Assembly (NCBI GenBank): GCA_007122045.1
Contig: SKJM01000612.1
Location: 1 to 7,320, forward strand
DNA from: Planctomycetales bacterium
GTDB taxonomy: Bacteria > Planctomycetota > Planctomycetia > Pirellulales > Thermoguttaceae
Direction of reading: 5' to 3'
DNA: 7,320 nucleotides
In this document: positions 1-5,909 of the stretch, in pieces
How the letters are laid out: every line of letters starts with the position of its first letter
Numbering within the stretch: the stretch's first letter is position 1
Notes under the pieces: generated by a model
Database searches by the model: none
Told to the model about the DNA's origin: nothing
Seen by the model: only the letters and a program-made list of their open reading frames with translations
Position numbers and translations under genes: made by a program

Positions 1-174
1 GGGCGGCTCGGGCGGTTCCGCGGCCGCCCGCGGTGCGTCGGCGCCGCCGGGCTGCTCGTTCCCGACCGGAGCCCCGACCGCGTTCCAACTGCGGCACCGG
101 TACGACGTACCCGGCACCCAGTGCGCCGGCTCGTCGTGGTTTGAACCGCGGGCTGCATCCGGTTGACCGGCCAT
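1..174 (-). CDS. Unidentified protein, N-terminal 58 codons only
   Basis: A partial gene on the minus strand that runs off the left edge; the frame is open for exactly 58 codons from ATG at 174-172. It begins MAGQPDAARGSNHDEPAHWV and is rich in Gly, Pro and Ala, ending in an AAAEPPEPP stretch that looks like a flexible linker rather than a folded domain. The start is supported by a good ribosome binding site, AGGGGGA at 188-182, 7 bases upstream. It lies 21 bases after the lpxD stop on the same strand, so it is probably in the same transcript and may belong to the same envelope pathway. No signal peptide or membrane helix is visible in this part. I do not recognise the family, and the functional domain must lie outside the window. 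Confidence 0.6.
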   Translation of the reverse strand, partial: MAGQPDAARGSNHDEPAHWVPGTSYRCRSWNAVGAPVGNEQPGGADAPRAAAEPPEPP

Positions 175-195
175 GTCGGTTTCCCCCTGCGTTGC

Positions 196-1302
196 TTATC
201 GCACGGCATGGTGCGGCGGTTGGTTGCCGTCGGACGGGCCGCCGGTTGCCGCGGGCGAGCCGTTTTGCATGGCGGCAAGCTGTTCGACCAGCCGGTCGAC
301 CGTTCGCTGCATCAATTTCAGTTGGCGGCGCATCTCGGGCAGCTTCGAGAGGGCCGCCTGCTTGATTTTCTGTTCGCGTTCGGGCGTGGCGGGGATGCCG
401 ATCACCCGCTGGCCGTCGGGCACGTCGTTGCTCACGCCGGCCATCGCTCCGAGGACGGCGGCGTGCCCGATGTGAACGTGGTCGCGCACGCCCACCTGGC
501 CGGCCATCACCACGTGGTCGCCGGTGGTGGTGCTGCCGGCGATGCCCACCTGCGAGCACAGCATGTTATGGCGGCCGATCGAGCAGTTGTGGGCGATCAT
601 GACGAGGTTGTCGACCTTGGTGCCTTCCCCGATTCGGGTGGGGCCGTAGGTGCCCCGGTCGACGGTGGTTCCGGCCCCGATCTCGACGTCGGCTTCGAGG
701 ACCACGTTTCCCAACTGGGCCAGGAGCGTGTGCCGGCCCTCGGCGTGTTCGTAGCCGAAGCCGTAGGCCCCCAACACGGCGCCGGCATGGATAATGCAGC
801 GCGGCCCGACCACCGTGTCGTTGTACAGCACGGCGTTGGGGAAGATGGTAACGTCTTCGCCGATGCGCGAGCCGGCCATCACGTGAACCCCGGCATGGAT
901 GACCGTGCCGCGGCCGATGACCACGTCGTCGGCGATGGTGGCGTAGGGATGAATCTCCACGCCGTCGGCCACCTGCGCGCCCGGGCCGATGGCTGCCAGC
1001 GGGCTGATGCCGAACCGCCGGTGCGACGGCGCGGGCCGGAAGAATCGCAAGATGTCTGCGAAGGCGTGGTGGACGTTCTCCACTTGTATGGCGGCAATCC
1101 CGTTTGGCTGCGCGTCGGGGGGCACCACCGCCGCGCTGGCCGCACAGGGCCGCGCCCGCCGATGGCGCTCGCTGCCATCCATCAAGGTGATATGGCCGGG
1201 CCGGGCATCGCGCAGCGGGGCCGCCCCGTAGATGGGAAGATCCGGGTTGCCGACTACGCGGCCGTCAACCAGGGCGGCAAGCTCTCCAAGGGTGGATGTC
1301 AT
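196..1302 (-). CDS. lpxD: UDP-3-O-(3-hydroxyacyl)glucosamine N-acyltransferase LpxD
   Basis: LpxD transfers a 3-hydroxyacyl chain from acyl carrier protein to the 2-amine of UDP-3-O-acyl-glucosamine, an early cytoplasmic step of lipid A synthesis. The 368-residue product has the family order. The N-terminal uridine-binding domain (about 1-100) includes PLRDARPGHITLMDGSERHR, close to the E. coli version. A left-handed beta-helix of hexapeptide repeats follows (about 100-300), with a GFGY motif at 181-184 and the catalytic histidine in MIAHNCSIG at H238 (H239 in E. coli). A C-terminal helical, probably coiled-coil tail covers about 312-347. The last 20 residues are a low-complexity extension. 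I chose ATG 1302-1300 because LpxD homology begins there and GGAAAGGA lies about 11 bases upstream. The frame stays open to 1446, but that extension resembles a signal peptide, wrong for a cytoplasmic enzyme. It is probably co-transcribed with the genes on either side. Confidence 0.95.
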   Translation of the reverse strand: MTSTLGELAALVDGRVVGNPDLPIYGAAPLRDARPGHITLMDGSERHRRARPCAASAAVVPPDAQPNGIAAIQVENVHHAFADILRFFRPAPSHRRFGISPLAAIGPGAQVADGVEIHPYATIADDVVIGRGTVIHAGVHVMAGSRIGEDVTIFPNAVLYNDTVVGPRCIIHAGAVLGAYGFGYEHAEGRHTLLAQLGNVVLEADVEIGAGTTVDRGTYGPTRIGEGTKVDNLVMIAHNCSIGRHNMLCSQVGIAGSTTTGDHVVMAGQVGVRDHVHIGHAAVLGAMAGVSNDVPDGQRVIGIPATPEREQKIKQAALSKLPEMRRQLKLMQRTVDRLVEQLAAMQNGSPAATGGPSDGNQPPHHAVR

Positions 1303-1467
1303 AAGGCCGGATTCCTTTCCGGGGGGGCGCCGATTCTGCGACTGCCCGAAACAGAGGGCCGGGGCGAGAAACAAGGCCAACTGTACCGAAAGCGGGCTCG
1401 CCGGGCAAGAGCAGTCCGGCCGGTTCGCCCGCAGCGATGCTGGCATTGCCAGCGCGCCCCCGGGCCG

Positions 1468-1986
1468 CTACCGCAGCACCACGTCGCGTCCGGCCTTCTC
1501 GTATTCGAACGAGCGGCGCCACCGCGTACTGAACCGGCCGACCAGATACGTGCAGAGCGACATCACCGCCAGCACGGCGGCGCACCACACCCGGGCCGAG
1601 TAACGCACCTCGCCCAGCCCCAGCGGCATAGCCCGGTCCGGCGGTGTGGCGATGGCCATGGCGGTGGCTACCGCGTACAGGGCCGAGACGCCGGCGAAGA
1701 CCAACATGACGATCCAAGCCGTCGACCAGTCGGGCGCGCTGAGCATCCAGCCGATGTACACCGCCTGCAGGGCCGCCAATAGCACGACCGCCCGCGCCCA
1801 CCCCGGGGCCGTTCCCAAATTCACTTGCAAATGGTATAGCACCGGCGCCAAGCTGAACAGCACGGCGGCCCCCAGAAGGGCGGCCACCCATTTCGCCGAG
1901 GTGATTCGGCCGTGATCGGGCCGGTACGTGTTGCGAGGTATCGGCCGTTCTTGGGCGTTCGTGGCGTTCTGCGGGTGAGAAGACAT
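1468..1986 (-). CDS. Small four-helix membrane protein, function unknown
   Basis: The 172-residue product has a polar N-terminus (1-30) and then four hydrophobic segments, at about 32-51, 63-83, 88-113 and 131-152. It ends in a short positively charged tail (RWRRSFEYEKAGRDVVLR). It is therefore very likely an integral membrane protein with both ends in the cytoplasm, given the Arg-rich tail. No catalytic or transport motif is visible and I do not recognise a named family. It is the first gene of the minus-strand unit and ends 165 bases before lpxD, a gap in which I see no other gene. The position suggests a role in envelope biogenesis, but that is only context. The start at ATG 1986-1984 has no clear Shine-Dalgarno sequence. 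It is the last ATG before the first helix that leaves a sensible polar lead, and a TTGACA promoter element lies upstream. Confidence 0.75.
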   Translation of the reverse strand: MSSHPQNATNAQERPIPRNTYRPDHGRITSAKWVAALLGAAVLFSLAPVLYHLQVNLGTAPGWARAVVLLAALQAVYIGWMLSAPDWSTAWIVMLVFAGVSALYAVATAMAIATPPDRAMPLGLGEVRYSARVWCAAVLAVMSLCTYLVGRFSTRWRRSFEYEKAGRDVVLR

Positions 1987-2024
1987 GGCGACTGCGGTGC
2001 GAGAGACGATCCATCCACTGCTTC

Positions 2025-2053
2025 AGTCTGATCGAATTGGCCCGCGCTGTCAA
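2025..2053 (-). promoter_or_regulatory. Candidate sigma-70 promoter for the minus-strand lpxD unit
   Basis: On the minus strand a perfect TTGACA (plus-strand 2053-2048) is followed after 17 bases by CAGACT (2030-2025), which matches 3 of 6 bases of TATAAT. Transcription would start near 2018, about 30 bases before the ATG of the membrane protein gene at 1986. The -35 box and spacing are good and the -10 box is weak, so this is a plausible but unproven promoter. Confidence 0.4.
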
Positions 2054-2112
2054 GCCGCCAAATTGCTCTTCCGGCAGCCGGGCGTTTCGGCGAGAATGGC
2101 ACCGCTCCGCCA

Positions 2113-2157
2113 CGGGCCGGCTTGCCCGGCCCGCAGCGGTGGTCGGCAGGCCACCGC
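2113..2157. repeat. Two adjacent perfect hairpins in the lpxD/acyltransferase divergent gap
   Basis: The first hairpin has an 8-bp perfect stem, CGGGCCGG (2113-2120) pairing with CCGGCCCG (2126-2133) around a 5-base loop. The second follows 2 bases later: GCGGTGG (2136-2142) pairs with CCACCGC (2151-2157) around an 8-base loop. An alternative outer stem pairs ACCGCT (2101-2106) with AGCGGT (2135-2140), which would compete with the second hairpin. The pair lies 40 bases upstream of the acyltransferase start and beyond the candidate minus-strand promoter. It could be a structured 5' leader, a palindromic intergenic repeat unit, or simply the product of very GC-rich sequence. There is no T-run, so it is not a classic terminator. 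Confidence 0.5.
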
Positions 2158-2197
2158 GTACGATCATTTCCCGGCACCGGCAGTCCTCACGAATCCC

Positions 2198-3121
2198 ATG
2201 ACAATGCAGTGGTTGACCGACCTTCTCGTCTATTTTGTGGTCCGCGTGGCGATCTGTCTTGTCCAGGCGATGCGGGTCGAAACGGCAGCCCGGCTGGCGC
2301 GGGGTATGGCATGGGTCTTTGCCCAGGTCTTGCGCATCCGTGCCACCGTGGTCGACGACAACTTGGCCCATGCCTTTCCCCATCTTTCCGCCCCGTCGCG
2401 ACGGGCCCTGGCCCGCCGGATGTGGGAGCACTTGTTTCTGCTCGTCGTGGAGGTAGCTCAAACCCCCCGAAAGGTTCGCGAAACGAATTGGCGCGATTTT
2501 GTTTCGCTGCGGAACTCCGACACCATGGTCCGGTTGCTGTTGAGCGACCGGCCCACGCTGATCATCACGGCCCATTTCGGCAATTTCGAGGTGGCGGGGT
2601 ATGTATTGGGGATCCTCGGATTCCCCACGTACACGGTCGCCCGAACGCTCGACAACCCGTACCTCGACCGCTTCGTCAACCGGTTCCGGAGCGGCACGGG
2701 GGCTCGAATCGTGCCCAAAACCGGTGGCTACGATCAGATTGTCGAAGTGCTCGGTCGCGGCGAGGCCATGGCGTTCCTGGCCGACCAATATGCGGGTGAG
2801 AAGGGCTGTTGGGTCGAGTTTTTCGGCCGGCCGGCCTCAGCACACAAGGCGATTGCCCTGCTGGCCCTCGAGCACGACGCGCCGGTGGCCATCGCGGCCG
2901 CTTCGCGGCTGGACCGGCCGATGCGGTTCGAAGTCGACGTGCCGGCCTGGATCGACCCGCGCGAAACCGGCGCGGACGTCGGAACCATCCGCGACTTGAC
3001 CCAGTGGTACACGTCGCAGTTGGAGGAGGCCATCCGCCGCGCCCCGGAGCAGTACTGGTGGCTCCACCGGCGCTGGAAAGACACCCGCAAGCGGCGACGG
3101 AGGGCGAAGCAGGCGGCATGA
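2198..3121 (+). CDS. LpxL/HtrB-family lipid A-type (lysophospholipid) acyltransferase
   Basis: A 307-residue inner-membrane acyltransferase of the lipid A late acyltransferase family, which adds a secondary acyl chain from acyl-ACP to a lipid A precursor at the cytoplasmic face. An N-terminal hydrophobic anchor covers about 6-25. The catalytic HX4E motif is HFGNFE, with H126 and E131. The family block FLADQYAGEKGCWVEFFGRP runs from 193 to 212, and the typical ending PEQYWWLHRRWK is at 283-294. The length is normal for the family. I chose ATG 2198, just before the anchor; a second ATG at 2204 is equally possible and neither has a clear Shine-Dalgarno sequence. The frame is open back to 1985, but those residues show no family resemblance. 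The divergent neighbour unit contains lpxD, which supports a lipid A role. Whether the substrate is truly Kdo2-lipid IVA cannot be told from sequence. Confidence 0.88.
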   Translation: MTMQWLTDLLVYFVVRVAICLVQAMRVETAARLARGMAWVFAQVLRIRATVVDDNLAHAFPHLSAPSRRALARRMWEHLFLLVVEVAQTPRKVRETNWRDFVSLRNSDTMVRLLLSDRPTLIITAHFGNFEVAGYVLGILGFPTYTVARTLDNPYLDRFVNRFRSGTGARIVPKTGGYDQIVEVLGRGEAMAFLADQYAGEKGCWVEFFGRPASAHKAIALLALEHDAPVAIAAASRLDRPMRFEVDVPAWIDPRETGADVGTIRDLTQWYTSQLEEAIRRAPEQYWWLHRRWKDTRKRRRRAKQAA

Positions 3122-3191
3122 GGATTTCGGTGCTCCGGCAAGAAACGGCCACTGGCACACGCCTGGGCCTGTATTCCATGGTCTGGAAGCG

Positions 3192-3197
3192 TATAAT
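3192..3197 (+). promoter_or_regulatory. Candidate -10 element upstream of the three-gene cassette
   Basis: A perfect TATAAT stands at 3192-3197 in an otherwise GC-rich gap, about 85 bases before the first cassette gene. At 17-base spacing the -35 position reads CTGTAT (3169-3174), a poor match, and there is no extended -10 TG. If used, it would make a leader of about 80 bases that includes a run of eight Gs at 3245-3252. The location fits a promoter for the cassette, but the weak -35 keeps confidence low. Confidence 0.35.
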
Positions 3198-3282
3198 GGA
3201 GTTGTTGTCCCGCACCCGTCACCTTCACGTGCGAAGCCTTTATAGGGGGGGGCTGGTGCCCCGGCAGAGCTAGGCGAGGGCT

Positions 3283-4122
3283 ATGTTTCCCGTGCGGACA
3301 TCGCAACGCACTACAATGAGCAAAGCGACGACCAATTTCCGTCCGACCCGGTTTTCATTTACCGTTCGGTTTGTGCAGGGATATCGGTTCCTGGACAAGT
3401 GCGGCGAGGCGATTGTCCGTCTGGAAGAAACCCTCGATCCTGGCTGGATTCCTGCGGAGACGATACCCACCGGGGGGCAGCTTCGAAACTACACGCTTGG
3501 TATGGGTGCAAAGTTTCATTCGGAGTCATTGACGGTCACTCAATCGGAGTTCCTCTCCTTTGATGTCTTCCACGATCAGTGCTGCAAAATATATGAAGTG
3601 CTTCGAAGTACATTCGAGATAAGGAGAGTCTTGACACCCGTGTTGAGGGTCATTTGTCAAGTTGGTTTTCCCGATGTCGAGGCAGCGGAGGAGTTTCTTC
3701 GCGAATTGGACCTTTGCACGATGGATCCTGACTTGTGTCGCGCACTCGGCGGGCGAAACGAGTCTCTCAGTTTCACGCTTTGCACCCAAGATGACATCGA
3801 GTGGTACGGCATGGACGCCCGGCGCAGGAGACGTTGCGACGTTAGGGCGATACGTCAGGAAAGGCAACCCTTCTTTGATGAACGCTTGGTGCAGCGCATC
3901 GCGCTGCTACCGGAGCGATACCGGGATGCCATGCAGGGCCTGAGGAAGCTTCGCACGCAGCATGCAGACATTCGTGAACACGCAGTTCAGATCGATTTCG
4001 AGGACTCCTTCGAGACAGAGTTCAACAGCAGGAATCTCGACTTGCCGACCTTCCTTACGGAAGCGAGGGCTTGGTCAGAGCGCATGGAAACATTCTTTTT
4101 GACCAGATTTCGGAAGATATAG
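3283..4122 (+). CDS. Cassette gene 1: unknown protein with TIGR04255-like layout
   Basis: A soluble 279-residue protein with no signal peptide or membrane helix. I do not recognise it firmly. Its layout resembles the sporadically distributed, uncharacterised TIGR04255 family. There is a strand-rich N-terminal half with a central segment TPVLRVICQVGF (118-129), where that family has its conserved 'LRYINRI' strand. At the C-terminus a strand, AVQIDFEDSF (234-243), is followed by a helix, FLTEARAWSERMETFFLTRF (257-276), matching that family's final strand and helix. A run of five arginines sits at 180-184. ATG 3283 has GAGGG only 2 bases upstream and AGG about 8 bases upstream; ATG 3316 (MSKATTNF) is a good alternative start without a ribosome site. 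It leads the cassette and its stop is 1 base before the next start, which implies translational coupling. GC content is clearly lower than in the flanking genes. Confidence 0.7.
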   Translation: MFPVRTSQRTTMSKATTNFRPTRFSFTVRFVQGYRFLDKCGEAIVRLEETLDPGWIPAETIPTGGQLRNYTLGMGAKFHSESLTVTQSEFLSFDVFHDQCCKIYEVLRSTFEIRRVLTPVLRVICQVGFPDVEAAEEFLRELDLCTMDPDLCRALGGRNESLSFTLCTQDDIEWYGMDARRRRRCDVRAIRQERQPFFDERLVQRIALLPERYRDAMQGLRKLRTQHADIREHAVQIDFEDSFETEFNSRNLDLPTFLTEARAWSERMETFFLTRFRKI

Positions 4123-4123
4123 C

Positions 4124-4765
4124 ATGCCAGAGCAAATCAAGAACATCACGGGCCCTTTCGACGACGCCTTCGCCGGGATGGAGCACCGCATGGCGACAGC
4201 ACCCGAGGGCGAATCTTCAGTGCATTCGGGGTCGATGGGCGGGGACTACTCGCTTTCCATGCCTGGGCTCAGACCGCACGACGACGCGGCGCGGGCTAGG
4301 GACCAGCGAGGGTGGGGAGCGCGTTTTCCAGCGCGGACCAATAATGAAGAACCACATAGGAGGCAGTACAAACTGCTTTGCGAGGATGTTCTTGAACATC
4401 TCCGCGATCTTCAAGGCTACATTGAAGACGGAGTGCTTGCTGATGACGCTTCGTCGGGGATCGCAGAGATTCAGCAGTTGCTGGAAGAGATGTATGATTG
4501 CCCATTTGGTCAGGGTGAGAGCTTGAAATCGGTTGTCGTTGCCCTCCAGTCGCAGGTGCACAACGTGGAATGGACGCCAGTGCACGTGAAGTTTCTGAGA
4601 GCGGCTTTTGAGTACCTTCGGAGGCGATGGATCATTACCGGGCAAACGGCCGCAGAGATCGACGATATCATCGAGGAGTTCGGGCTTGACGTATTCCGTG
4701 GTACTGTGTCGGACGCGGATGTGCTAGTTGAATATCACCTGGAGAAAGTCGTCAGACATGATTGA
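4124..4765 (+). CDS. Cassette gene 2: unknown protein, disordered N-terminus and helical C-terminus
   Basis: A 213-residue soluble protein that I do not recognise. Residues 1-78 are rich in Gly, Ser, Asp, Arg and Pro with no clear secondary structure, and part of this stretch is encoded by a locally GC-rich patch (about 77% at 4261-4320). Residues 80-125 look helical and acidic (LLCEDVLEHLRDLQGYIEDG and on). Residues 135-213 look like a compact helical domain with the core VKFLRAAFEYLRRRWI (155-170), followed by TAAEIDDIIEEFG (175-187). There is no catalytic motif, zinc site or membrane segment. It starts 1 base after the stop of gene 1, so it is probably translated by coupling. Its size, disorder and position just upstream of a PIN-like gene would suit an antitoxin, adaptor or regulator, but that is inference from context only. 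Confidence 0.7.
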   Translation: MPEQIKNITGPFDDAFAGMEHRMATAPEGESSVHSGSMGGDYSLSMPGLRPHDDAARARDQRGWGARFPARTNNEEPHRRQYKLLCEDVLEHLRDLQGYIEDGVLADDASSGIAEIQQLLEEMYDCPFGQGESLKSVVVALQSQVHNVEWTPVHVKFLRAAFEYLRRRWIITGQTAAEIDDIIEEFGLDVFRGTVSDADVLVEYHLEKVVRHD

Positions 4766-4783
4766 CCATGTCGCGGTGACCCT

Positions 4784-5617
4784 ATGCCACGTGTAGCGCT
4801 GCTTGATAATACGGTACAGATCGACCGACAGAAGTACAAAATGCGCCGGGATCGGATCGACGCCCTTCTGGAAGGGTTCGATTTCACCGTAGCGACCAGT
4901 ATCTGCCTACTGGAGTTCAAGGCAACGCTCATTCAAGAATGCATTACGATCCACAACAAACTGCACGCTGTCGGACACTACACCCCGGTCGTTGACAAGC
5001 TAACCGAATCTGCCCATCGTCAGGCCAGATTGCGAGGGCATATCGTCAGGAATCTGATCAACGTGTATGCCCCGTCATCCTTTACCATTAGCGAGCAACA
5101 TGACAGGCGACTGGCGGAAAAGGCGAGACTCGCTTTGGAGCGGGTGATTCCACGCTTATACAAGTGGTTCACGGACAAGAGTGTCGACGCCATACTCAAG
5201 GACGACGTCCAGTGCACGCGTGCATTGGAGCCTCCTCGCAAGAAGAAGGTTGCTTTCGACGTCAATTTGCCCATTTGCCGGAGACGAAAGAACAAGTTCT
5301 GCCACATAGAAGAATTCGTGCGGAAGCACGGACCGTTCATACTTGGGAAGCTTAGTGCTTACTTGGACCAGCTGCCGTCGGACGCTGCCCCACAACTGAG
5401 GGCGGCTCGAGCCCTGTTTCGCGACGTGATGTCTGATCCAAACATCGAATTGTCGCACACTCAGTGCAGGCGGGCCGGGGACTGTCTCATCGCCCTGGAA
5501 GGCATGGAGCACTCAACGCATGCTCTATCGTCCAACCCTGCCGAATGGGAACCCATTTGCACGATGCTATCGCGCCAGTTCGTCCGGGTTGATTTTCCCG
5601 CCGAAAAGACAATCTGA
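4784..5617 (+). CDS. Cassette gene 3: probable PIN-domain nuclease-like protein with a large insert
   Basis: A 277-residue protein whose two ends read as the two halves of a PIN domain, the metal-dependent RNase fold of VapC toxins. The first strand is VALLDNTVQID, with D8 at the first metal-ligand position. ATSICLLEFKATLIQE (37-52) follows, with E44 at the second. Near the C-terminus, GDCLIAL supplies D233. ALSSNPAEWEPI (247-258) matches the T-x-N/D...F step of PIN domains, here S249 and N251, and is followed by a last strand, FVRVDFP. Between about 65 and 220 lies a helical insert absent from small VapC proteins (about 130 residues). The insert has a basic stretch, PRKKK (151-155), and C144, C165, C173 and H174, possible metal ligands. 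There is no signal peptide. It lies 18 bases after gene 2 with no strong ribosome site. The PIN call is from motif pattern only, and no activity is proven. Confidence 0.72.
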   Translation: MPRVALLDNTVQIDRQKYKMRRDRIDALLEGFDFTVATSICLLEFKATLIQECITIHNKLHAVGHYTPVVDKLTESAHRQARLRGHIVRNLINVYAPSSFTISEQHDRRLAEKARLALERVIPRLYKWFTDKSVDAILKDDVQCTRALEPPRKKKVAFDVNLPICRRRKNKFCHIEEFVRKHGPFILGKLSAYLDQLPSDAAPQLRAARALFRDVMSDPNIELSHTQCRRAGDCLIALEGMEHSTHALSSNPAEWEPICTMLSRQFVRVDFPAEKTI

Positions 5618-5639
5618 ACGTTTGTGGCCTTTGCATTAG

Positions 5640-5673
5640 CTAGCGGGTCCCCGTTAGGGCTAAGCGGTAGCCC
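5640..5673. repeat. Tandem hairpin pair (REP-like) after the cassette
   Basis: Starting 22 bases after the stop of the PIN-like gene, CTAGCGG (5640-5646) pairs with CCGTTAG (5651-5657), with one G-T wobble, around GTCC. Directly adjoining it, GGGCTA (5657-5662) pairs perfectly with TAGCCC (5668-5673) around AGCGG. The two hairpins share base 5657, so both cannot be fully formed at once. There is no T-run, so it is not a classic intrinsic terminator, though it could slow polymerase or protect the mRNA 3' end. The word GCTAGCGGG at 5639-5647 recurs at 7149-7157, also just after a gene end, which suggests a dispersed palindromic repeat. The remaining gene-free sequence to 5909 holds only the possible promoter at 5769-5797. 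Confidence 0.5.
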
Positions 5674-5768
5674 CCAGTTGGAACGGGTTCTCCATATGCT
5701 CTTCTTGCCCCGCCGCGCGGCCCGCGCGCGTGGCACCCTTGCACCCCTGCGTTTTTCCGAATCCCATC

Positions 5769-5797
5769 TTGACCCGGAAGCCCCAAACGGCTACATA
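5769..5797 (+). promoter_or_regulatory. Candidate promoter for the aminotransferase gene
   Basis: TTGACC (5769-5774) matches 5 of 6 bases of the -35 consensus. It is followed after 17 bases by TACATA (5792-5797), which matches 3 of 6 bases of TATAAT in an AT-richer spot. Transcription would start near 5804, giving a leader of about 105 bases before ATG 5910. Its place between the cassette and the aminotransferase suggests that the latter is transcribed independently of the cassette. Confidence 0.35.
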
Positions 5798-5909
5798 TCC
5801 GCCCTGTTCTGCAAGGCCGACGAGACTGCCGAGTGAAGCTTCTCTCGCGGCTTCGCGGATTGTCCGCCGGGCGTCGTACCGACAACAAGGATTTTGCTGA
5901 GGGTTACGG

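Larger units (their letters stand above)
3283..5617 (+). other. Lower-GC three-gene cassette, probable horizontally acquired islet
   Basis: Three co-directional genes with gaps of 1 and 18 bases interrupt the envelope locus. Hand counts of 60-base lines give 26/60 GC at 3541-3600, 30/60 at 4381-4440 and 28/60 at 5041-5100. The flanks give 43/60 at 2941-3000 (acyltransferase) and 39/60 at 6061-6120 (aminotransferase). One patch inside the second gene is an exception, 46/60 at 4261-4320. The tight packing suggests one operon, and the composition suggests a different origin from the neighbours. There is no integrase, transposase, tRNA gene or clear long direct repeat at either border. The unit ends near the hairpin pair at 5640-5673. 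Confidence 0.55.

Noticed and set aside
1303..1446. N-terminal extension of LpxD that looks like a signal peptide
   Set aside because: LpxD is cytoplasmic, homology begins at ATG 1302, and that start has its own ribosome binding site.
163..1782. A 539-codon plus-strand open frame
   Set aside because: It is antisense to lpxD and part of the membrane protein gene, and its product is His/Gly/Asp-rich and low in complexity. It is an artefact of high-GC codon use.
1985..2197. Upstream extension of the acyltransferase by 71 codons
   Set aside because: It shows no family similarity, covers the hairpin pair, overlaps the start of the divergent gene, and precedes the natural membrane anchor start at 2198.
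1265..2788. A 507-codon minus-strand open frame
   Set aside because: It crosses lpxD, the membrane protein and the acyltransferase in the wrong frame or strand and has no recognisable domain.
3249..3262. GGGGC-TGGT-GCCCC hairpin after the acyltransferase
   Set aside because: The stem has only 5 bp, there is no T-run after it, and it adjoins a G-run, so I cannot call it a terminator.
5624..5836. A 70-codon plus-strand frame in the gap after the cassette
   Set aside because: It reads through the REP-like hairpins with no ribosome site and no protein-like pattern.
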